Source: Pythium myriotylum (Eukaryota > Oomycota > Peronosporomycetes > Pythiales > Pythiaceae). From it: DNA of 64,000 nucleotides. Every line of letters starts with the position of its first letter. The first letter of the stretch is position 1. A program made the position numbers and the translations under genes. The DNA lies in assembly GCA_023091665.1 (NCBI GenBank), contig JALJCQ010000015.1:2356001-2420000 (forward strand). The letters run 5' to 3'. The notes under the pieces were generated by a model, which was given only the letters and a program-made list of their open reading frames with translations, was not told the DNA's origin and made no database searches. Shown piece after piece: positions 50,769 through 59,765 of the stretch.

Positions 50769-52020
50769 GTTGCAAGTTTCTTGGTCAACTTGAACAGGAT
50801 TTGGTTCTGCGTCAGGTTCTACTGATTTTGATGAAAATTCGGCTTGAATCGATGGTACATTGTCACTCGTAGACTGGATCAGATCCGTTTTTACCTCAGC
50901 AGAAACCATTTTGCAGTGGCGCAACAAGCGGGGAATCAGATTCTTTGCAGGCTTGGGGTTATTACTGTATTTACTCCAATTGCGAACCCCCCTGCAATTG
51001 TAAACCCCCTAAAATTGTACTCCTGTCCCGTGGACCACCCAGCTTAGAAAACCCTCCCTGAAATAGTACTCCCGTGGGCAGATCCTCCAATTTGCCGTGG
51101 GGGCACATTCTCCGATGCGAGTCCCGAAACGCAAGTTCACCAACGAGAAGAAGCTCGATGCCATCGCTCACGCAGCGGCCACCTCCATCCGCGCGGGATC
51201 GAACCACTGGCCTCTTCGATGAGAACTGGTCGGCCGACCAGCAACCGCATGAGGTTACAAACCCCTCCCCAAAATAGTACATCTGTTCGTGGAGGGCTTA
51301 CTGAGGACTAAACCCGGGTTCGCAATTGGAGTAAATACAGTAATTCAATGAGAGCAACATTTGCACACAGCCGTCTTCTTCTGATTCGATACATCTTCGT
51401 AAAAATGTAGCCACACCTCGCTCGGTAGTCGTCCTATCTTTACCGATGGGGCGCGATCATCACTGGATAGGTTTCGCGGCGGCGTACGCTTAGTAACAGT
51501 TGGCCTCGCTTTTGGAGGTGTGGCAGGAGAAGCGCAGCGCGGCTTTGCTGCGGATAAACGCGATGAGGCACGCGGCATTTTTTGTGGCGTTGCATCTCGA
51601 TGATGCTGGTGCGGCATCGCGATGCCGTCGCGCGGGGTCAGTGGAGGCTTTCGTGGCCTCACCTCTGTAGGCTCACGGGTCAGGGAGACGGATGCGGCTC
51701 TCTTTGAAGAGATCGGTCGCCCGTGTCCTACAGAGTCAGCAGACCCGTGAGTTGATGGTTATTTTTGGCGCATCGTGATCCATGATAGTACCTTGTTCGG
51801 TGTTAAAACCGCATCTGCCTCACTGTGGCGCATCTGGTGCGGGAAATCCCCCGTATGTCGACTACTCTCGCCTAGTATCTCTGATTCAAAGCTCAGAGCT
51901 CGCTGAATCGGAGCCACGGCTGGTGGCGGGTTTGAGCTGTCAGAGCGTGGGCTTCGAGGCGCAACGAGAATCTCAGTGCCATCACTCTCTGTATCTGTCA
52001 TCGTCGTTGGCAAGATCGGC
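50769..52020 (-). pseudogene. BED-finger (hAT-like?) gene remnant, interrupted
   Basis: The minus strand begins near 52020 (MTDTESDGTEILVAPRSP), passes through a proline- and serine-rich region, and reaches GRLPSEVWLHFYEDVSNQ and AVCKCC, the first half of a BED zinc finger. The second half (AKNLIPRLLRHCKMV) lies beyond a 376-bp miniature element, with a one-base frame change. After this comes a short acidic segment, cut at 50768 by the fold-back element. BED fingers of this form usually start hAT transposases, but no hAT core is present. Start and frames are uncertain. Confidence 0.4.
50965..51340. mobile_element. 376-bp TA-flanked miniature element (pogo/Tigger-like?)
   Basis: Perfect terminal inverted repeats start CTGTATTTACTCCAATTGCG and run for 25 bases, flanked by TA (50963-50964, 51341-51342). 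Inside, a plus-strand segment at 51116 reads MRVPKRKFTNEKKLDAIAHA, resembling a pogo-type helix-turn-helix start. Three loose direct repeats with AATTGTACTCCTG or AATAGTACTCCCG words follow one another. It splits the BED-finger remnant. Confidence 0.75.
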
Positions 52021-52222
52021 ACCGCGAGCCAGCATTCTGTGTGTAGAGAGGGAGCCAATATGTGAGGTCGTCAAAAAATCCCCTTCATCATCGCGGCTTC
52101 TGATTGGATGCTTGTAGTGGAAGGAACCAACCTTTTGGACCTTTTGGACAGTTCGGAACAGTTCGGAACACTTTCGGGAGTTAGGGACGTTCCGAATTGT
52201 ACCATTCCGTTAACTTCCCTAT

Positions 52223-53085
52223 TGTCGTGGCCAAAAGTCTAGATACACTTTTCATCCGTTTATTCAGGTGCCATAATTAACGAAAACCCCATACAATAGT
52301 TAGATATATGGTGTAATTTCGCGCGTAGAATCCGATTCTGAGGTCCGTTTTGCGCGATTCAAAGTCGTTTTTGCGCTAGACGAGCTCAAAGAAAGAGGTC
52401 TCATTGGCCCCAGTTCACAGCGATTGTGGAACATTAGGGTCGAGCTAAATAAAGGCTTTTGATTGGCCAAGGCGCCAAAACATATGGAAATTCTGGTGGA
52501 TTAGGGGTTTTGATATAGTCATCATCCTCATCCGCACGATTTTGAGATTCTAACCCCATTGACCCAGCCGCCGCTGAGATTATAACTTCACAGAGGTACC
52601 CGACACCATCTGACCCCTGTCATCTCCATTACTCGTGGACGCACCAGAGACATCAATACTCAGTCCAAGAGGTAAATGAAACCTAACCGTTAGGATGATG
52701 GAGAAGCCGATCCTGAGCGCTCTCGGCGATCTCCTGCGGCAACGGAGCGCAACCCGAGCGCCGAAGCGCCATGAAAGAGATCCCCAGACGCAGCCCAACA
52801 AAAATGCACACACTGAGGGCGCTTAGAGCAAGCCCCCGGTCTCATTTTGGGAAGGATTCGAACGCACCACAGATGGCCGCGTACCGGACCTCGCTCGTTT
52901 TCCGGGCCAAAACTCCAGTCCCTCGGAGAATTGCGCAGCGATGAAAGTAACGTCGGAAAGAGGAAAAACAGGGGAACATTTTGCTGCATCGTTCACGCCG
53001 ATCGGCGCAGAAGTCGTGACGAAACCAAAAAATCGGCCGTGTTAGAATTTTTGTAACAAGACTTTTGGCCAGGACAACAGTCATG
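52223..53085. mobile_element. Tc1-like element remnant with GGCCAAA ends
   Basis: The left end CTATTGTCGTGGCCAAAAGT (about 52221) and the reverse complement of the right end (CTGTTGTCCTGGCCAAAAGT, about 53085) match at 18 of 20 bases. GGCCAAA near the ends is typical of Tc1 inverted repeats. No convincing transposase is readable between them, and the TA target is not clear. Confidence 0.45.
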
Positions 53086-53210
53086 AGCTGTCCGTCATGA
53101 GCAGCCTCCTTATGTACCTAAATCATCTTTAGCAGGCTTTGGATTCGTCGATTATGGCCAATCCAACACCTCCATTCTGATTGGCACATTCGAGAAGAAG
53201 CTCGGCGAAA

Positions 53211-54679
53211 ATGGCGGGAATGGCGGACCTCGCGTCGCGGCTGCGGCCCTGGCACGCGGCGCTGCGTCAGCTGGGCGAGCCCGTGGGCTACTCGACCTTC
53301 GACCCGCGGCAGGAAGCCGACGCGCCTCGCACGCTCTGGCTCGCCACCGAGCCAACGGAACAGAAGTCGCCCGAGCCGCGCGCTCGCGCCGTCGAGGCTC
53401 TGGCGCTGCTCAACGTCCTCGCGCGAGTGGATCTTGCGGCTTGGCAGCGCGCGCTGCTGCAAATATGGCCTACGCTCAGTATGCAGGAGTGGATCGACGA
53501 GTACGTCGCGTTTGAGACAAAGGAGCGCGAGTTTAAGGTCGGCATTGAGATCAAGCTGAACCGAGCACGCGACGTGAAGCAACTAGATGCCTATAGCAAC
53601 GGCGGTGGGAGTATTGAATTTCATGAACTGTACGCCGAGTTGCTCGCAACGGCGAAAGTGCGGAGAGTTGACGCTCCGAGCGTCAGGGTCCCAATTCAGA
53701 TCCAGCTCGGCGTTTTCGATGTCGAGCCACTTGTGGTACAGGAACTCCTTGAAGAACTGCAAGAAAGCTTACAAGAGTTAGCACTATTTGAAAAACCAAA
53801 GGAGGTGCAAGAGGCGAACCCATGCTGCTGGGTCGAACAAGTGCGGCTCGTGGACACGTGCGGGTGCGTCTGGGACGAAGGCGTTCTTTCGGCTTTGATG
53901 CGACTACAAGACAACGGTGTTCGTGTCGGCCATCTACCAGACTTAGATTTGGAGTTGGACGCTGATGCCTGGAAGCTGGTCGTTCAGGCATCTCGCTCAC
54001 TAATGGGCATTGAAGGGTGCGATCTACCAAGCGTGAAGCAGCGGCAACCAGGAATCCACACGCTTAGGTTGTCATCGAAACTTCCTCCGGACCTCTTTCA
54101 TGCTCTGGCATCGGCTGCCCAAGTCTCACCATCCCTACGAGCTGTCGAAGTTGAAGTTGGCGATGAACTATACTACGATTCTGACGATGAGGAAGATGAA
54201 GACGGCAACGCCTTCTGGAAAGCTGTTGCGAATTACATCTTCAGTCGCGATGCATCCCATGGAATCCGGTCCATCACCCTCAACATGGCGTGCTTTCGTC
54301 AAAGCTATGCAGACTTGATACTTCAAGCTGTTCAATAAGAGGACCCACTGACTCTTCTGCATCCAACAATTGACAAACCCAAGCGAGCTATTCAAGCATC
54401 CCGCTTTGAGTTGACGAATCCGCACAACCCGGATCCAAAAAAACCATTCAAGACTGCAGAACCTATCTCGGTTCGCGTCATCTCTCCTCCGGATGACTTG
54501 AATGGCAAAATGTGGACTGTACATCTTCCGGGTCTAGGCAACGCGTGGGTCAGTCGCGACGACGTGGTATCTGTCCATGACGTGGAATCAACGGATTCGC
54601 GGGATTCCGCCATCTCTTATGACACAATCAACATCAGCGTTTTGACGGAAGAGTCGGAAGAGTCAACGCTCTCGCTACT
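53211..54679 (+). pseudogene. family gene copy A, first part (split by a Mutator-like element)
   Basis: Paralogue of the intact gene at 59766-62000. From ATG 53211 it reads MAGMADLASRLRPWHAALRQ, matching copy B at the same place. The ATG was chosen by that alignment. The frame continues to a TAA at 54336-54338 and then, still in frame and still similar to copy B, to the insertion at 54680. It includes an acidic stretch (YYDSDDEEDEDG) and a segment ISVRVISPPDD ... WTVHLPGLGNAWV that copy B also has. The last part is at 57306-57963. Function unknown. Confidence 0.8.
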
Positions 54680-55207
54680 GGTTGCGACTAAAACAGGTCA
54701 AATTGACGGTCAGGTCAGCGTCTTTTCTATGTGCAGGGCGTGACCTGTGGGGCCTCGGTCACTTGGTGGTCAGGCGCAGAAACATACTAATTTATTGGGC
54801 GAGCGAAGGACAAATCGTTCACAAAGTGCATTAGGTATTTAGTTAACATCATCTTGGTTGAGGAGTCCCCACTGCGATCTGAGTCATTCTCATCATTGCC
54901 GTGCATTTCGTGGGCCGAAAGCCCGCGCATATCGTCAGGTGCAGATGGCTCATGAGACCCTTTCGATCGTTCTCCAGCGACGGGTGGGACGCATCAAAAG
55001 ACTATTGGCGGCATGGTGTTAGAGATTGCGATCAGATCGATCTCGTTTTTTTATCGCGGTGATAGCATTTCCAGCGGCGTATGACGCCCCACCAATGCAT
55101 CACGCGGACACGCGGAGTAAGTTGTGGGTAGGCTTACATCATCATCATCAATGTGAGGTCTATTGGTTTACTCGTCTAGAAACCTATAGCCGGCGTGAAA
55201 TGCCTGG

Positions 55208-55789
55208 TTAGGATTGAAGTCCTATTCTGTAATGCGCAATGTCGCTGCTAAGTAGCGCAGCAATTTGCTTGTGCTCTGGTCGGTGAGTTGGGTGAAGAAC
55301 TTGACTGCTACGTTCCTCGTCCATGGCGAGGTTGGCCGCTGCGTCTGCCATTCGGTTGGCTGTTCGCGGATGATGCTTCCAAGTGCGGACGCCGAGGATG
55401 TCCGCTCGCGGATGATGCTTCCAAGTGCGGACGCCGAGGATGTCCGCTAAGCGTCGAGCGACTGCATACGAGCGCTGAAGTCTCCGGTTCTGAGGTGCCT
55501 TGTACCTCTTCACTTGCTGGATAATGAGCATACTATCGCCGACCACCTCTAGTGGCGTCCATTGAAACTGGGTGGCTGCGGTCAAGCCGGTGACGAGGCC
55601 CCTGTACTCTGCTTGGTTATTTGTGGTCGTCCGCGCGGCGTGGGACATTGCTGCTGTGTACACAACCGTTGCGTGGGTAGCTTCATCGGTAATGCGTGCA
55701 ATTACTGCTCCTGAGCCCCCAGGCCCAGGGTGGGTAGGCTTACGATCCCAGGCGCCAGAGGGCAAGCCTGGAGATCTTGGAGGCGGCAA
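55208..55789 (-). CDS. RNase H-like domain protein carried by the Mutator-like element
   Basis: 193-codon frame. It has the type I RNase H pattern: HPGPGGSGAVIARI near the start, the glutamate in NNQAEYRGLVTGL, the aspartate in LEVVGDSMLIIQQV, and NRMADAAANLA near the end. An aspartate in GAWDRKPTHP may be the first catalytic residue. The C-terminal part contains a perfect 42-bp tandem duplication (14 codons, DILGVRTWKHHPRA). The frame's first codon is ATG 55789. Stand-alone RNase H of this type cuts RNA in RNA-DNA hybrids; here it may be a captured gene or a retroelement fragment. Confidence 0.65.
   Translation of the reverse strand: MPPPRSPGLPSGAWDRKPTHPGPGGSGAVIARITDEATHATVVYTAAMSHAARTTTNNQAEYRGLVTGLTAATQFQWTPLEVVGDSMLIIQQVKRYKAPQNRRLQRSYAVARRLADILGVRTWKHHPRADILGVRTWKHHPRTANRMADAAANLAMDEERSSQVLHPTHRPEHKQIAALLSSDIAHYRIGLQS
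55365..55448 (-). repeat. 42-bp perfect tandem duplication
   Basis: Two identical 42-base units at 55365-55406 and 55407-55448, in frame inside the RNase H-like gene, starting CGCGGATGATGCTTCC. Confidence 0.95.
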
Positions 55790-57305
55790 ACCGACGGACT
55801 TGGCCGCCGGTATCCGACGTGAGGGGAGAGATCAAGTTCCGAGAAGGCGCTAGGGCAGAGATATAGCTGTGCTCCTCACACTGCTGCACAGTCGGGGTGC
55901 TGTTGCCCGATACCAGAGCTGGAGCCGGCGCTGGCTCTGGAGCAGGAGTGCCCAACGCCCATGGTGCCGGTCCGTCACTAAAGGCGCAGTCAAACCGGCG
56001 GTGAAGGCGCGCTCGGGATCTCGCCTCCACTCCGCTTGAAGCCGGATGTGGAGCAGGAGCGGAAGCAGAAGCTGAGGTCAAAACCGACGACCACGAGCCA
56101 GAGTCCCCGCTGCCCTGCCCTTGCTGCCCTTGTCCTTGTCGCACTTGGACGGACACGGTGTGTCAGCGAAGTCTCCTTCACCAAAAGTTACGCTCGACGA
56201 AGTTTTACGCAGCCTTTAGGTGAGCTCAACCCGGGTCGGCGGGGTTACTGTCAGGTCTGCCGCTGCTGTCATATGGTCCGTCACTAAGAATAGGTCTTCC
56301 GTATGCAGGGGCAACTGCACACAATGGCGGAGGGCGCTTTGGATAGCACGATTGACATGGGCTCGCTGACCTCAAGTTCGCATCCGTTCAATAGCGCCTG
56401 ACCTAGCATGGTGACGCGACGCGAAGAGCGTGACTCCCACATCCAACCGACCACAACGGAGGAACGCTTGCTTGAGCGACGGCGCTGGCGCAGGCGAGAA
56501 CGAACTTACGCAACTGAGGCCAGCATGATGATGATGGATTAAGTGGAGTCTGTTGAGTTTGGCTTAATGAATCCTAACAGGTTTCCTGCTGCGCTCCACA
56601 TACTTCGTTTAGGACTCAATAGTGTCGCCAGCCAAACTGTGCAAACACATCTAACGCATTGCTGTCAACAACGAGTGTTGAGGCTCGCGCGCAGGCTCTA
56701 CTTAGCGCGCCACTCCACACTCCACGAGCACAAAGCGCCCAGGCTCTGCTCCGAGGCCGATGAGGACACGAAGCGCCACGGCCGCCGACCACAGTTGGCG
56801 GACAAACCGCCCGAATAGCTCGCTGCTTCCAGACGCAGTGCCGGCGGCAGCAGTTGCGCACGGAGCTCTCTCGGGTGGCCAACGACGAGGCGCAACGCCT
56901 GGCGGTCTGCTGCCCGAGCTTGTGCGGCGGCGATGGCGCAAGGCTTCTCGCGAGCGCGACCACCCACGCGCCATCGCTACCCGCGGCCGGGGTGACGTTC
57001 GACCACGCGCGAGCGCGACCTCGGGCGTTTCCTCGAGGCCGCGCTGTTGCCGTGACTCACAGCCGACCGCGTGCACTCGGGAGGGCGCGACCTCCTTGGC
57101 CGGCAGATCGAGCCCTGTTCTTGTTTGATTGGCTTGTTGGGTTATTCGATTGTGGAAAGTCTGTTTCGGCGTCAAAAGTCTGACCTCGGCAGTGACAGTG
57201 AGCATTGGTCACGTGGCTCGACGTGACCTGTTGCCTGACCAAGTCGATGTGTGCATAGAAAAGACGCTGACCTGACCCACAAATTGACCTGTATTAGACG
57301 CTTCC

Positions 57306-57963
57306 CTCGCTACTCAATATTATCGGTCGAGATACAAAGCGCATTGAGCTGTACGAATACTGCGCGGACTGTGGAGTTGACAACTGGGTAAGTCGCGTAT
57401 TGGAGAGTTGTCCTAACCTCGAAGAGCTTCGAATTCGAGTTGCCGAGGTTGACACGATGAAGCTTTTTGTGGATGCTGCTGAAGCGCGACACTGTCGCCT
57501 CCGACAACTTCTCGTGCTCAGTGCCGATCCAAGCCACCACGACACGTTTTTCGAAACTCTCTGTGATCCTTCTCATCCGCTCACAACCCACTTACGAGAT
57601 TTGTATGTCAAGTTTTGCGTCGATACCAAGTTCGAAGTTGATAGTATCGTGGAGTCAGCGCAGCGGATGCTGGAGCTCAATCGGCGATTGTACAAGGTCG
57701 AGCTTGGTTTCCAGCTCGCTTCCGACGTTCAATCTTGCGAGAAACAGCTCGAAGCAGCGTTTGCCGCTTACGCAGACGAGAAAGTGTCCATTCGAGTTGG
57801 CGCATTGGATTTGCGAAGCAAAGCCGCTTTCCTGAGCGCCGTCCACGGCTCTACGAACCCACAGAGCCGTCTCCACGACTTTGATAGCCGTGTCATCTCG
57901 ACAATCTTCCAGTTCGCGGCTCAATCTCGCACACGACTATTCAAGCTCAAAATCCTGATGTGA
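57306..57963 (+). pseudogene. family gene copy A, last part
   Basis: Resumes gene copy A after the Mutator-like element: LLNIIGRDTKRIELYEYCA, then VLESCPNLEELRIRVAEVD, a leucine-rich-repeat-like segment, and RSKAAFLSAVHG before the stop at 57961-57963. It aligns with copy B residues from the same point to near the end, but is shorter after IFQFAAQSRTR. The first base of the shared target site is 57306. Confidence 0.8.
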
Positions 57964-58547
57964 TGAAGCATCCATGAAATTTGTGTTGTTGTCAACTCTA
58001 AAGAGCCTTAAAAGCGAAATTCAAACGGGCATGTGATATGGTAAGTAAATAGCATCCACCACGACTGGTCTTTGCGTCGCACAGAGTTGAGGGATGGGGT
58101 CTGTCTGGTCAAAAGCTCAAGGTTCACTCGTTGCCTCTGTTGAGGACCTCAGCTACCAGGAGTACACTATTACGAACTCTTCAACCGTATACCAAATTGT
58201 CAGATGACTCGTTACGAACTGATGCTTGCGTCATCTTCCTGACACCATCAGTCTGTCCAAGGTTAACGGCCATCACTCTGTAAAGGCAACAAGGTCCAGC
58301 ACCAATGGATCTCCTCACGAGTTCCCAGCGTCAGCGATCCTCTATTGCGCCCGCCGTTTACGCCACGAGGCAGTTCAAGTTGAGGTAGTTGAGGCCCACT
58401 GATCGCCTCGTCTGTGGCGCAGCGCTGCCCAGGTCTCTCGGAGGAGCGCGCAGACCAAGTGATCGACTACTGTTTTGCTCACTTTGCTTTGCCCACTTCG
58501 CAATCAGCGCCCCACCGCACACGCCAAGAAGAGATCAACCAAGATCC
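57964..58547 (+). promoter_or_regulatory. upstream region of the alcohol dehydrogenase with oomycete initiator
   Basis: No gene is recognised here. GCTCACTTTGC at 58477-58487 contains TCACTTT (58479-58485), an exact match to the oomycete initiator TCAYTYY, and lies about 65 bases before the ATG at 58548, a normal oomycete leader length. Confidence 0.55.
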
Positions 58548-59609
58548 ATGTCGTCCATCCCAGAGCGTCGCACTGTCAAGGCCTACGCCGCTACGAAGGC
58601 AGGGCTCGAAGTTGAGCCGTTTGAGTACGTCTCTCGCCCTCTTGGTGACAACGATGTCGAGATAGCAATCTCGCACTGTGGAATCTGCGGGACGGACCTC
58701 CACACTATCACTGACGGTTGGAAGAACGCCAACTTCCCCGTCGTGCCCGGCCACGAGATTGTTGGCCATGTGACTGCAGCAGGCCAAAGCGTAACGCGCG
58801 TAAAGGTCGGCGACCGCGTTGGTGTCGGCGCCATGGTCTTCTCGTGTCAAGACAAGGAGTCCTGCAAGCTCTGTGCGGAAGACAAGGATGTCCACTGCCC
58901 CAAGATTGTCAAGACCTACAATGGTGTGTACGCTGATGGCGAGAAATCGTACGGCGGCTACGCTGAGTATGTGCGCGTCAGCAGTAACTACGCGTTCAAG
59001 ATCCCGGAGACGCTGGCATCTGAGATCGCGGCACCACTCCTGTGCGCTGGAGTCACGGTGTACGTGCCGCTCAAGAAGGTGGTCAAGCCAGGCCATCGTG
59101 TCGGTGTCGTTGGCATTGGTGGGCTTGGCCATGTGGCCCTCCAGTTTGCCAAGGCGCTGGGAGGGGTCCCCGTGGCATTTTCTCAGTCACCAAACAAGGA
59201 GCAAGTTGCGCGAGACCTTGGTGCGGTCGATTTTGTGCTCACAAGTGACCCAACCGCTGTTGCCAAGGCCGCTCGCTCGGTCGACGTTCTGCTGGTGACA
59301 GCTGATGCCGAGAACCAGCCGTGGGACATGTACCTTCGCTCTGTGGCTGTCGGTGGCACTCTGATCCTCGTCGGCGCCCCAAACGACAAGATCGTTTTCT
59401 CTCCGTTCTCTCTCATCGGCGGCTCCGTTTCCTTCATGGGCAGCTACATCGGCGGCATCAAGGACACCGAGGACATGCTCGCGCTCGCGGCTGAGAAGGG
59501 CGTGCGTTCTGTGGTCCAAAAGCTGCCCATGGCCCAGGCAAACGAAGGCATCGCCCTCGTGGACCAAGGCAAGGTCCGCTACCGCGTGGTGCTCGAAAAC
59601 GAAGGATGA
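58548..59609 (+). CDS. zinc-dependent alcohol dehydrogenase, cinnamyl alcohol dehydrogenase type
   Basis: 353 residues, the usual length for this medium-chain dehydrogenase family, which interconverts aldehydes and alcohols with NADP(H) in the cytosol. Start ATG 58548 (MSSIPERRTVKAYAA) is the first after the initiator motif and fits the family N-terminus. Catalytic zinc ligands are C47 (GICGTDLH), H69 (PGHEIVGH) and C166 (LLCAGVT). Structural zinc cysteines are C100, C106, C109 and C117, with a longer first spacing than usual. Rossmann motif GIGGLG lies at 189-194, and the following FSQSPNKEQ region lacks the acidic residue of NAD-specific enzymes, pointing to NADP. Intact. Substrate cannot be assigned. 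Confidence 0.93.
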   Translation: MSSIPERRTVKAYAATKAGLEVEPFEYVSRPLGDNDVEIAISHCGICGTDLHTITDGWKNANFPVVPGHEIVGHVTAAGQSVTRVKVGDRVGVGAMVFSCQDKESCKLCAEDKDVHCPKIVKTYNGVYADGEKSYGGYAEYVRVSSNYAFKIPETLASEIAAPLLCAGVTVYVPLKKVVKPGHRVGVVGIGGLGHVALQFAKALGGVPVAFSQSPNKEQVARDLGAVDFVLTSDPTAVAKAARSVDVLLVTADAENQPWDMYLRSVAVGGTLILVGAPNDKIVFSPFSLIGGSVSFMGSYIGGIKDTEDMLALAAEKGVRSVVQKLPMAQANEGIALVDQGKVRYRVVLENEG

Positions 59610-59765
59610 CTCCAATTACCCCCTTAACATAGCATATGGGTACATCTGAGCTGTGTAGCCATATCGTAATAAAGAGGTGAAAAATCGCATTTTGCACCAA
59701 TGGGGAGCTCTTGGTCAAGCCATTGGCCAGAGAGATCTGGTGAGAAGACCACAGACCATCTCAAA

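Larger units (their letters stand above)
54680..57305. mobile_element. 2626-bp Mutator-like element inserted in gene copy A
   Basis: A 9-bp target duplication CTCGCTACT flanks it (54671-54679, 57306-57314). Terminal inverted repeats of at least 52 bp (54680-54731 and 57254-57305) match at 45 of 52 positions, including GGTCAGGTCAGCGTCTTTTC. A 9-bp duplication with such ends is typical of Mutator-like elements. No transposase was found; it carries an RNase H-like gene on the minus strand, as Pack-MULEs carry captured genes. Confidence 0.85.

Noticed and set aside
55572..57205. Several short frames on both strands in the Mutator-like element besides the RNase H gene
   Set aside because: GC-rich, arginine/alanine-heavy and mutually overlapping; none is convincing as a gene.
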